Below the pieces are notes generated by a model that had not been told where the DNA came from, did no database searches, and saw only the letters and a program-made list of their open reading frames with translations. Position numbers and translations under genes: made by a program. A stretch of 60,000 nucleotides of DNA from Symsagittifera roscoffensis. Its lineage: Eukaryota > Xenacoelomorpha > Acoela > Convolutidae. Within the stretch, counting starts at the first letter, position 1, and each line of letters starts with the position of its first letter. Below, piece by piece: positions 1-10,928 of the stretch. The stretch spans positions 25,540,007-25,600,006 of the forward strand of contig NC_087070.1 in the NCBI RefSeq assembly GCF_963678635.1, given 5' to 3'.

Positions 1-91
1 TCGAACGGACCCAAATGTGGCTAAGGCACACAAACTGATGCTGGCAATGGATAACGACACACTACCAACAATTACAAAAAAAACGGGGATT

Positions 92-1035
92 CCCGCACCG
101 GAGTTCCATGGATAATAATCGATTATATTGAATTTTGTGGTCTGTAATCGAGTATAATCCAATAAAAATGGATTATATTTCGTATATTTTTAGGCCAATA
201 TAATCGCTTATAATCGGTTATAATCAATTGTAATGGATTTTTTCGAGAGTTTAGTTTTGAAATTTTCAAAGTTATTGCAATTCCTGCTTAGTGCAGTTGC
301 TTTATTAGGTTTCATAAAATGTTACATTGCACTTTTCAATTCTTATAATTTTTGTCTTCAAAAATTTTTGCCCCCAGTTCACCCCCCCCCCCCCCCCCCG
401 TTTTTCTCCCTATTTACAACCCCCGTTCACCCACCCCACCCGTTTTTCTCCCTGTTTACACTCCCCCCCCCCCCCGTTTATCCCCCCTCTCCCACCTCCC
501 TGCCAGCTTACCACAACCGCCGTTTACTGAACATGGGGGGGTTGTAAAAAATGTGGGCGGGAGGGTAACGTGAACAACTGAGTACTGAGTATACTCCCTC
601 CCTCGTCCTCAATGAAAATGGTTAACAAACTGGGCAGGGGGTGACTGTAACTTGAGGGAAAGGGGTTGGGGATAAACTTTATCAAACATGAGGGGGTTAT
701 TTCGACAAGGTTTAGATTGCGAGTAGGCCATGAGTAACGCAGAAATGTTGCAAGGTTTGTGAATGATTTTGCAGAAAAAGTATAGATAAAAATCAGTTAT
801 AATCAATCATAATGCATTTTAAATGGATTATAATCTATTATTATGGATTTTAATTGGATTATAATCCATAATATTGGATTTTAATGGATTGTGTTTATAC
901 AAAAATAATCGATTGTAATGACAATATAATCGATTTCGTGGTCTCAATTTGCCACAATAATGGATTATAATGATAATATTTTAGACAACATTTTTCCATT
1001 ATAATCGATTATTATCCATGGAACTCCGGTGCGGG
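92..1035. mobile_element. 944-bp inverted-repeat element (MITE-like), copy 1
   Basis: Both ends carry the same inverted repeat of about 36 bp, beginning CCCGCACCGGAGTTCCATGG and running into an ATAATCGATTAT motif. The interior is built of many diverged ATAATCGATTATAATGG-like words, with a C-rich tract in the middle. There is no transposase-like ORF, so it is non-autonomous. The flanks share TT (GGGGATT at the left, TTATGATGG at the right). Removing one TT rejoins an open frame of the host relic, which supports these exact ends. Confidence 0.8.
371..545 (+). repeat. C-rich low-complexity tract inside MITE copy 1
   Basis: There are runs of up to about 18 C, with recurring CCCGTTTTTCTCCCT and CCCGTTTACTGAAC words. 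The overlapping Pro-rich ORFs (233-573) are products of the tract, not genes. A similar but shorter block near 4365-4405 links this element to the older copy that hosts element A. Confidence 0.75.
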
Positions 1036-3312
1036 TTATGATGGAAAAAGATACAATCCTTTACAAACGAAAACTACAGCTACAACCGTGAGCTCGTTTC
1101 ATAACGGCAGCCATAAGCACAGACAAAACATCGGACTGCTAATGGATGTCGAGAAAGATCGCAACTGAAAAGCAGTAAAGAGGTCGCGCAGCGCATTTTT
1201 TTACGACATCAGGAAGAGGCTGAGTGTTCGGGACAATTGTTTAGAGATCTTCCTTCACAACTCCACGAATCAGAAATGGAAAACATTCATCTGACCCAAC
1301 CAGAGACCCACGCTATATTGGACAACGCGGACATCTTGACGCCAAGCTGAAAATTGCGTTTCACCGGACAATTTCAGCGATGTGATGGAATTATATAAAG
1401 TTTGGGAACAAGGTGAAAACTCTCAGCCTATAATAACAAAAAACATCACTACTACCTTGACAAAGTAGTAGAATCCAACTAGAGAATACCAATTGATTTT
1501 GCATGGCAAATGCCTGATGAGTAAAGCAAAAATACATGCAATTTAGTGGCGTTAGATCAATTTTCTAATTATCCGAAAAAAAAGGAAAACAACAGCAGAA
1601 ACGGCGATTAATTTTATGCAAAGACATTTGATGAAAACTGAGCAAATCGAAATGAAAATAACGTGCTTTTAGGCACTAATAATTAGGGCCAAAAAGTGTT
1701 AACAGTACTTCGAAGACAACAAAGTTAAACAACGTTTTGCATCTGTAGACGATCATAGGGCAACAGGTTTAGTAGAATGTCTAATACAAGACTTAAAGTT
1801 GTGTTAGAATTTTGAAAGTTGAACAAAAGAAAAAACCTTATAAACCTACCTTTTGACGGGTGCTAGAGCTAGAGCTTATAAAACCGGATTATCACACACA
1901 CCGGCAAAAAAAAACTTTTTTCTTTTGAAATGCACATTGGCAGGCGACCATACATACAATCCACTATCACATCTGGCAACCACGAGTATAACCAGTACAT
2001 TTGTGTTGAGACAACGTCGAACTGACTGCAAGAGACCACTGCTAACCCCGGAACAAACGCACGATATGGAATATTGGCCAGATGACGGGGTCGTTATACG
2101 GCGAAGAAAGAATAGAAACTTTCAGCATATCATACAGCAGAAACTTAACGATTCAGAAAAAAACACCGGAATAAAATTAAGGTATCGTATTAGACGAGTG
2201 GCAAGACAAACCATCAGGGTAGCACAATAAGTTACCATACCTTCCGGCAAAAATACAAGACTCTGGAAGGATATAAACCTATGCACACACCACACACGGC
2301 TGAGGTACAAACATTCAAAAATAGTAGCCTTTGCATTTGTAACAAACTCAAAGTTCATTGGAAATTGTTGACAGATCAGCCCAAATAGGCGACTTCGTGG
2401 CGTACAATTTAGCCCGACACCACAAGAACTACAAATTTGTGGATACAGAAATTCCGGAAGTTCCAGCCCATCAAATGTTCGAAGAAAAATCAGAGGAGCA
2501 GTTCGTAAGAAAAAAAAGACGGAAACAAAGAAGACAACGAAAGGCAAACAAGAGAATAACCAGGGGGCTGAAGGTACAAGCAAGGCGTCACCAGTACACA
2601 AAACTAAAGTAGCTAACCAAAACCAGTCGGCAAGAACTAACCAGCCAACTCCAGGTCCCAGCAAGGGCGGTAAAACATCAACCAGTAAGAAAAAGATTAA
2701 CAAGAGAACCCACAGCAAAGAAAGAAGCCAAACAAAACTGCAGGCGGAATACCAAAAACCGAGAGAGTTTATTTTCAACCTTCCCAAAAAAACGTCGTTA
2801 AAGTCAGACATTTTAACTTCAGCAGTACCTTAAAATGCACATCTTAAAAAAAAACAGGACAAAAAACACCACCGCTTCAACCAGAGCTTCAACTACGACG
2901 AGACCAAAGCACGCTCTCGATTCTGTAACGCAATCCCCATAATGAGCATAACAAAAAACAAGAAAGAGGTCACAACATGGCCAACACCAACAAACAAGGC
3001 GCCATCACTTATCGAATTGATGGGATCTATGGTCAACCAATTAGAAAAAAAGAGTGAGGACCAAATGAAAGCATGCCTGCATTTTCTGAAAAACCTGAAC
3101 GCGGGAAGAGTCTGCTAAAGAAGAAAAACACGTTGAGAAGAACGAAAATCGTCAACAGGAACCGAATCATTGAACCGAATCAAGAACGCCGAAAACGTCG
3201 GGCAATCACTTCGAGAAAGGCGGGAAAGACTACCCAGAAGCAAAAACAAGATGGTGTAGACAACACGATCAACAAGAAGGGACCAGAAGGACAAAACGCT
3301 TATAGAGCGTAG

Positions 3313-3889
3313 AAATGAGAAAGAAACGGCGAGGATAACTCCATAGTAAATGAAAAGTGAGTCTCGAATTTAATAAACTCATTATTTTTTTGAGCGTATC
3401 CGTAGGAGTGTTGTCCGTCTGTATATGTAATTTGATCATTTTTATAAGTTTTATACTTATTTTTATAATGCATTTATACATCCCAACTGTATTGATGTAA
3501 AGTTTTATGTTTGGCCTTGAGAGCCAAAGTTTTCAAATTACCTTCACAGCACCAGCGATGAACTAAAGAGTTAAGTCTTAAACATATGTCTCTCGTCTAA
3601 GATTTGAACTGGAAATCAGTTGTAACAGACCTTGTTCGCTAAAATTTGTTCTAATGAGTATCGTAGATTAGATCTATCGGGAGGTCAACTTATAACCCAA
3701 AATACTCATAAGATCGAAATTCCCTCGTACTCTGGATGAGCATAAATTTCGAATAACATGAAGTTTTTGACTTCCTAATCTGGCAGACCAGTAGGACAGA
3801 GTTTTTTGGATCAATAGGTGGATTGTTCGGATCATGTTTAAATTAAAAATTTCCTAACACTTCTCAAATCGTTTTATGAGACTTTTTTG
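3313..3889. other. No gene recognised
   Basis: AT-rich sequence following the retroelement relic. It could include the relic's 3' noncoding part or LTR, but no second LTR copy is in the window to compare with. No convincing ORF. Confidence 0.4.
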
Positions 3890-4542
3890 TCAATATAGTC
3901 TTTTCTGATTGATTATAATTGATTAAAATAGATTATAATGGACTATTTTGATAAAATAATCTGTGAGTGATAATAATCTGAGAAAAAAAATAGGAAAATT
4001 TTTATTTAAATGTGATACGAAAAATCCAGTGTTTATAGATTTTTTTCCAAATTAATTTTTTCGTTTCGCCGTTTAGTACACGTAACACGTTTTACGTTTC
4101 ATCACCTTTTATTTTTACACATAACTCTCTATAATTTATTTTTTTTCTAATGTTTCATTTTTGTGTTTGACATTTTGTCTAGGTATTTTTTTCATCGCCC
4201 ACTCTTACTCTTGCCATTGCCAACCGCCTCCCCTTCCCCTCACATTCAAGTAAGGAAGGAAATCAACGGCTAAGAGGGGGATATTTAATGGTTGAAGGGA
4301 GAATGGTTGAACGGCCGAGAAGGGGTGACTCATCGTAAAATCCACCCTATCTTCTAAATCCCCGTCCCCAGTTTGCCCACCTTCCCAGTTTACTGAACGT
4401 GGCTAATCAACGTAAGGTGGAGCTTACGTTGATGAGCATTTTCTTCTCTTTTATTCGTCGAAGTTTTGCAAAAGAAGTGCAACGAAGTTTTGCATAGTTT
4501 TGCAAAGAAGCCGAGTAAACACTTTTTCTGCAGCAAACAATA
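3890..4542. mobile_element. Left part of an older MITE (copy 2), split by element A
   Basis: It contains diverged GATTATAATTGATTA-type words (3905-3985), and a C-rich block followed by AGTTTACTGAACGTGG (near 4390). The same layout is seen in copy 1 (92-1035). The right part of the element, with a recognisable terminal repeat, lies at 32388-32631 on the other side of element A. The left terminal repeat could not be located, so the start is approximate. Confidence 0.5.
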
Positions 4543-4928
4543 TGAGTTAAGACCGACGAGTAATTCATAGAGTAATTTCGGATAGGGTACACCGTCTGCT
4601 CGTCACGCTATCTTATTTTCGGCCGGATAGATTCGTGCAACTTCTTAGTCTAATACCGATCCTAATCTTACTCTTATATCTACTAGTCTCAGGGTGTTTA
4701 ACTAGTCTCTGCTAGGCTCAATAGATCTACAGTATACTGGCTTGTTGCGATTGCTAGAAGGTCTCTCGGAGAGGTAACTAATTTCTAAGTTAAATTCAAA
4801 TATCTCTGGTGCTGAAATTACCAGTAATTTCAGCACTTACAAATAAGTGGGTTGTTAGTTAGATGGATCATGATTGGCTAATATTAAATATTTTATAGTG
4901 ATAAAAATATAGTTTAGATCTGGTTCTA
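4543..4928 (-). repeat. 3' LTR of element A
   Basis: Matches 31978-32387 and 58194-58603 along its length. It lacks about 24 bp next to the TATA region that the other two LTRs keep. In the sense direction a TATAAAAT-type box lies in the first quarter. The terminal CA is mutated (TTCTA instead of TTCCA on the plus strand). Confidence 0.9.
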
Positions 4929-4945
4929 TCCTTCCGAGGTTCACA
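4929..4945 (-). promoter_or_regulatory. Polypurine tract next to 3' LTR of element A
   Basis: On the minus strand the bases just upstream of the 3' LTR read CTCGGAAGGA, a short purine-rich stretch in the position of the plus-strand primer. Copy C has CCGGATGGG in the same place (58604-58613). Confidence 0.45.
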
Positions 4946-6532
4946 GAGTTTTGAATCTTAGAGCTTCTATCTGTAATGAAGGATGGATGTTGGTCGTTGT
5001 TATTTGGCGAGCATCATTTCTTGTTTTGTTATTGGAGAAGAATGCTCCAGGAAGCTAGAATCATCGACATGAACTTGTTAGTTGTTTGTTCGACGATGAC
5101 TGCGACCGCCGGTGAAATCAATCTGATTTCAGAATGGTTTGCTATGATTGTTTGTCCTGCTTGGGTGAAGAACTTGATCGAGTATCATTCTTATCTGGGA
5201 ATGGCGTGAAGATCGTGTTTGGAGGGGATGCCTTGTAACTCGGATCTGTACGTATACTTGAACCTCGAGGTGGTCATTGGTCTGGTTCAATTAAGTCCTT
5301 TTCTGCGAAGTCAAGTCGTACTCTAAATCCTTTATGAGTCGTGATTGTGAGCGGCATGTCAGTTGTGTTTAGCCATTCTGTAGGTTGAGTGTGATAGGGT
5401 CGTCTAGTCTTTGGATGCTCGTCTTTGCGGTTGTTCGTGATCTATGTACTGCATATTATAATTTACATTTTATAAAATTTTGTTATTTCTTTTTTTTAGT
5501 TATGATTGTGGTTAATTGTTTTCGCAAAAGCATTTTAGTTTTAGTTCAGTTATTTTTAAGAGTTACTCACCTTTGAGTACCTCTTGTCAAAAATATTGAT
5601 GTGGTCACAAAGCGTGGATGTAGCACGGTGGATTAGGCCGGCTGTAGAGCATGCTCAGGACGTCTTCTCTGGTGGGTTAGGCCAGGAGTGGGAGTATGAT
5701 TTCGTGCTGATTTTTTAAGGGGTCTTGTTTGGCGTTAACGTTTTTGTTATATTATTTCTAGTTTTCCTTTTGTTACTTTGGTTTTGTCCTTTTTCAAAAA
5801 TCAAATTGTTTTTTGGTTGGGGTTTGCCTTGCGACTTTTTGGTGTTTATGATTTCTTTTTTAGACTTGGTAATAGTCTTCAAAAGAATAATTTATCCAGT
5901 TTTAAGCTGGTTTAATCCGGCTTGGGTACCGTAGGTGTTCTTTTCTTAGTCATGCTGTTAGTTTGTGGTTTATGGTGTTTATTTTGCTGCATTGGTTAGT
6001 TTGGTTATTATATAAATCCATTCCAACCGGGTTAAAGGAAAGTTCGAAACTTGTTATTGCTTATTTGAGTTGTTGTTAGTGCAGAATTAAAATTTGAATT
6101 CATTATTTTAAACAATTCTTTGTGGGCGAGCTGTGCGATTGTGGATAGAATTCTTGTGCGTTTGAACAGAAGATATAGAAAAAGTTAGTACTGCATTTCA
6201 TTTTTATGAATTTACTGCTTTTAAGACTAAATTTTACTGCTTTGTAGGTATTTGAATATTATTAATTGATTTTCATCGTATTGAATTTTACTACATTTAG
6301 GAACTAATTTGTAGATAAAATTATTGCCTTCGAATTGAATTTTACTGCATCATTTAGTGCTTTAGATTTAATAGAGATTTTGCTGAAAAAAAAAGTTTTG
6401 TAATTTTATCTGTTTTTTTATCTTGTTGTAGGTGATCACGGGTGAAGACTAAAAAAAATGTAAGCTAATTACAAAGAATGGTTAGTTTTATTTTAAATTA
6501 GTTAGTCATAAAATATTAAATTCATACTTACC
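4946..6532 (-). other. 3' noncoding region of element A, conserved in copies B and C
   Basis: About 1.6 kb without a convincing ORF on the element's coding strand. Most of it aligns with copy C (58614-60000), and its right part with copy B (41105-42100). Conserved landmarks are a duplicated GGTGGRTTAGGCC word (5627-5639 and 5671-5683), the block TTCCAACCGGGTTAAAGGAA (6021-6040), and the word GGGCGAGCTGTGCGA. The short plus-strand ORFs at 4976, 5385 and 5725 are not preserved between copies in a coding way. Confidence 0.6.
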
Positions 6533-8237
6533 TTAGTCGTCGGGGAAAAAGCCGTGAGGGAAAACATCGTAATTAGCGTCTGATGTAGTTAGTAATTTTG
6601 CTAGTATGCGTATGGTGTTTTTAGTTTGTAGCAGTGGCCAAAGCAATTGAAGTGCTTTTATGGTTTTTAGTTCTTCGGTGCCTACTGCAAAATCTTGAGG
6701 TTTGTTTTGGCTTAGAATGTAAATTTTTTGATTGTATTTAGTGTTATGGATGAATTCTAAAATGGGTACTTCTATAGGTTGAATATAATCATGCGGAATA
6801 ATCAGGGGTCGGGATTTTTTGTCGTTGAAGGTCTCCGTGATAAGACAAAACATATACATTTGAGTGATTGGGTCATAATTCCAGAGGATGCCTTGAAAGC
6901 TAGTATTTAAATTTTTTTTTGGATAAATCGATAATACGTGTAGGTGTGCGTTTGTTTAGTTCGTAACATGATGTCGTGTGAACAGTGCAAATCTCGTTCC
7001 TTTGGTGTGAGGAAATGAAAGGTTAGTGAAAATATTTGAAATTTTTTGTGAAATCATTCGTATGCTTGAATATCTGAAAGTGCTTCTGAAATATTGTGAT
7101 CATGCTTTTTATCTAAGATGTTAAGTGTGAATAAGTGAGGTGTTTTTATGAAAAATTTTTCTTTGAGTTGTGGGTTAGCAAGCTGATCGTCGTCAAGAAA
7201 CAGGTCTTGATTTGATCTAATGATGTTATGATCATAATATTCCATCGAAAAGTTGTTAGCTTGGGGTGCAGTGAGTGTTTTTAATAATTTTTTATATCGT
7301 ACATATATAAATTGTCGGGGGTGAGTGCTGTGGTGAATCTGAATAATTCGTCTTTATTTCTTTCAATATCTATAGTGGTGTTATAGAGTGGTAGCGTAAG
7401 GGGGTTAGTGAAATTATAGTAAGCTGTCCAATGAAGTGTGGGTAATAATACATGTTCATCTACAAAGTGACGTGGTTCAGGGTAAGGGTCGGATTGATTT
7501 AGTGTATATAAAGGAAATAAAGGTAGGGTTATTTGAAAAAAATTCGTAGTATTGGTATGGTATGGATGGTTGATATATTCTCGGGCGGTTCCGAGTTTGG
7601 ATGGGAATGGGTGATTTGGGAGCTTACGTTTAAAGGTTCGATAAGCACGATTAGTACTGGTGGATGTTTCTGTTGATAAGGATGAATGAGCTAATGATGG
7701 AGTATAATCTGAAATTGGTGTAGGTGTTGTTGGATTTCATGATGTTACTGTTGATGATAATTGATGAATATTTAGAGTGCGGGGAGATAGCAATTGTTGT
7801 TGAAGTGTTATAAAGTTATCTAGTTCTTCGGAAATTTGAATATTATCTGGGGAGTTGTTGGTAGAGCGTTCATTATTGAATGGTGAGTAGGTTGGGGTTA
7901 CTTGAGAAGGAGTATAGGGTGATGTATGTTGGCTTTGGGGTTGGATAGGTCGGAAGGGAGGTTTTGAGAAGGTTGTTGAGCTGGTCTGGGTATGAGTAGA
8001 AGGTGATGGTTTGGAATCTGCGAACTCATCGGGAGTTTCTATATCAGAATTATTGAATTGTGAAATTGTTGTATAAATTGTGATATCTGAATTAGTGTCA
8101 GAATTCATGCCTGATGATGTATTAATTTGTGGTAAATCAGGTAGCGAAAAAGCAAAAAGTGGGATAATCGGGAGTGGATTTTGGAGGTTGGCAGGGTGGG
8201 AGTTTGATCGGTGGAGCGATCCAACTTGTCTGCTCAT
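6533..8237 (-). pseudogene. Last accessory ORF of element A, unknown function, conserved in copy B
   Basis: The reading starts at ATGAGC (8237) with MSRQVGSLH. The first about 170 residues are rich in Ser, Thr and Pro (7737-8237). After frame changes, a more ordinary globular-looking sequence follows: an aromatic-rich stretch with PLFPLYTLNQ (about 7290-7650), a YDHNIIRS...EKFFIKTPHLF block (7054-7245), and a last block containing QMYMFC, SRPLIIPHDYIQ and EFIHN, ending in PHGFFPDD before the stop at 6533. Copy B keeps recognisable versions of the start and of all the later blocks (42347-43870) on the same strand, so this was a real protein of roughly 560 residues. A T-rich AG directly precedes the start in both copies (TTTTTTTTAG then CCCACG-ATG in A), which suggests a spliced mRNA. 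I do not recognise the family. Confidence 0.6.
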
Positions 8238-8374
8238 CGTGGGCTAAAAAAAATGATTATTTTGAGATTGAAAAGTGGTGATATGGGGCTTTTCAATGAT
8301 TTGTTCGGATGTATCGTCTATTTGAGGTTGTTGTGTTACTATATGTTGAATGGGGCTTTGTATGTGACTGTGTC

Positions 8375-10845
8375 TTAAGTTTGTGGGTTTGTGATTGCTA
8401 AGTTCCTAAAATTACGTGAGACTAATGATAATGGATGGTTAAATTGGAGGTTTGGTAAATGTGGTGCTGTAGGTAGTGCATTTGTATTATTATTATTATT
8501 TGGTTCGTCATATGTGTTAGGATTTGTTAATAGTTTTGTATTATATTCCTTAATTTGTGCATCTAAGAGGATTTTGTTTATTGATGGTAAAAGTATTCCG
8601 AAAAATCCTTCAAATAATATGCGTGCTACGCTTGCTTGTCGGTTTCCTTGTGTATGTATTGCGCATGTGTTATAGATTGCTTTTAGTAATGAGAAAAGAA
8701 ATTCAACAAAGTTAAACATAGCGTATAAGATAGTCAACCTTTCTAAAATGTAATATGGCCATCCTAGAAATACTAAAACTTCATTTTTGAGATTTAAAAA
8801 ACAAAAAATATCAATCGGTGATATATCCTGTGGTCGATATTTTTCACCATTTAGATAAATGTAACCTTTTATGTCTTTAAAATATCCGCTGTAATCTTGT
8901 GCATAAATATCTGAAAATCCTGCTGTTTCTGCAAGTTTTCGTAAGTTATAATCTATTGATTGTCGTTGTATTGTGTCCATTTTTGTAAGTAGTTCTTGAA
9001 ATTTTTGTGTTCGTATGTGATGTTGTATGTCTGGTTTTGAATATATACCTATCGATTGTAAATCGATATTTGATTGCGGGCTATAGCTCGAATGCTCTCA
9101 GGTGAGAACTTTTTTAATGGTTGGTGGCATTAATGATGGGTATGGTGTTAATAAATAAAATTTATCTTTGTTGGGATTTAATTGTACAACGTTGTGGCTG
9201 TTTTCTGATCCACATGGTACTGATGTGTCCCAAAAACAAGTTCGTCTTGAAAGTGTGCCAACAAAATATACTTTGTTTTTGTAGAATATGGGAATTCTTT
9301 TATAATATCTATTATCTTCAAATCGTACAATGGTGATACTTTTTTGGTACAAGTGTAATACCATAAAATGTTTCCTTCATAATAAATGAAATTCGATCTA
9401 TTTCCGGATAAAAAATATTCTGCATATGGTATTTTGAGAACTGCTAGTTAGTGACTGTAAAATCTGGGTTCTTTCTAGTTCACATAGTTGATGTAGTGTT
9501 TCTAATTCTGAGAGTGACAGTTCTTGAAAAATTCTGCTTATTGTGTAATTTAGTTTCATATCTAAATGTATATCATAATGAATTGCGCCAAAATATGTAC
9601 GGTTCATAAGTGATAGTTCTTGTAACTGTGTACTATCTGCGTCTTGTGGTTTTACTTTTCCACCTTTTTGTCCTATGTTTTTCTGAAATTTTACTGAAAC
9701 ATAAGGGTTTCCGTCGGTAAGTGAATGGGATGTGGCTATAGGGTCTACAATTAGATGTCCTGTATTCATGTCGAAACCGTGTTCGTATTCGACAAGAGTT
9801 TCTGAATATTGTGTTGTGTAAATTGGTTTTTTATATTTACATGCTAGTTCTGTTTCTGGTTATTTTTGAAATCGTGTTAGTTTATTTTATATATTGTGGA
9901 GGTTCCTACATTTGTTATTATTATTTCTATTTTGATCGGGGTTAACTTCTTCAAATGCGATTGATTCAAAAAAATTTTTAAAGGAATTTAATCATTCTAG
10001 CGTGTATCCTTGCTACTTGAAAAACTGTGCAGGTTTATTCAGGAAACCATACAATGGTTGCTTGCGTTCGTGTTGTAAGATTGCAATATTCTTGGACATT
10101 TTTGCAAGGGAGTCTTATGCCTTGGTAAAGAATTGTATCGTCTTTTAAATCTCGTGTAAGTTGTACTTTTTCAAGTTGTATTTTCTAGTCAAAAAACATT
10201 ATTTCTTGATATGCTTTATTTTTTGTGTCTGCTTTGCAATTTGAGGGATTGTTTATACCGATATGTGGTATCCAGTGTTTATCATGTAAATTGTATGTTA
10301 ATCTTCCGTGTGTTCCATGAAAGGGGAAATTTTTGTCGAGTCTTATGTGACCTTGGTGTTTTTCAAGTTCTGCTTGATGTGCTAAGTCTGGTAAAACTTG
10401 AAGGGTTTTCGATTAGTTCCTGCATTTTTTGTTAAGTTTAATCGACTAAGTTCCTTCTTACAGTCTTGAGGGCTAAGATGTAGCAATCTTTCTATATTAC
10501 TCTGATAGAAAGATTCGTGGTCTAGTCGGTTTTTATTTCCATATGAGACTTGTGAGCAATGTACTTTCTTTTCGGAAAATGTTGCTGTAAATTATTACCC
10601 TGTTAGTGTTGTTGATCGGGCTTTTGAGTTTAATGTGGCTACTATCTTTGTGGTTCAGATTCACATTGTGTGACTTGATTTATCGCATAATTGTGTAGCG
10701 TTTTTTGTTCGTTTTCTTCACAATCATAGTGTGTTACTAACAAATCTTGAGGTCCTGTGCGAGCAGATGGATTTGTATTTTGTTCGGAAAAAATTAGAAA
10801 AAGTAGGTGTTGAAATGTGAATACTTTTAAAATATACATGTGCAC
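8375..10845 (-). pseudogene. env: Env-like membrane glycoprotein of element A, broken
   Basis: It lies downstream of integrase, where retroviral env sits. The N-terminal piece (10642-10845) has a hydrophobic signal-like leader ending near LLFLIFSEQ, then a Cys-spaced ectodomain start (HYDCEE, then TQCESEP). Further Cys-bearing segments read near 10450-10600 (KVHCSQVSYG). A later piece (9398-9769) includes KLNYTISRIFQELSLSELE and a CELERTQ motif, and the next (9098-9364) RTCFWDTSVPC. The last piece (8375-8980) has a long hydrophobic stretch at about 8650-8795 fitting a membrane anchor, then a tail. Several frameshifts and stops separate the pieces. From memory, the Cys pattern resembles the class III (gB/chuvirus-like) Env proteins found in some invertebrate retroelements; that is inference. 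Copy B keeps only the anchor region. Confidence 0.6.
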
Positions 10846-10928
10846 GATAATCCTGAGTACGGGTTATAAAAAGTAATATATCCAATTGTGTTTTTGGTAT
10901 ATCTATCGTATTTATATATAACTATTTA

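Larger units (their letters stand above)
2..3312 (+). pseudogene. Relic of a plus-strand retroelement pol (integrase remnant)
   Basis: This is a decayed coding region, interrupted by the inverted-repeat element at 92-1035. Bases 2-91 are open in one frame, and that frame continues past the right end of the inserted element if one TT is removed. The clearest homology is at 1706-1808, where a frame contains the run DDHRATGLVE followed by LIQDLK. That pattern matches the end of a Ty3/gypsy or retroviral integrase core, including the third catalytic acid (Glu). Later open stretches (1853-2230, 2358-2612, 3073-3312) are very rich in Lys, Arg and Gln, as expected for a basic C-terminal tail, but I do not recognise them. 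Many stops and frameshifts separate the segments. GC is higher than in the flanks. It is a different lineage and orientation from element A. The integrase call is fairly good; the limits of the relic are uncertain. Confidence 0.55.

Noticed and set aside
233-573. Three overlapping Pro-rich ORFs
   Set aside because: They are translations of a C-rich low-complexity tract inside a MITE.
2122-2811. 229-codon minus-strand ORF rich in Leu, Phe and Trp
   Set aside because: It is the antisense of a Lys/Arg/Gln-rich plus-strand tail; its hydrophobic look comes from that complement, and no start or homology supports it.
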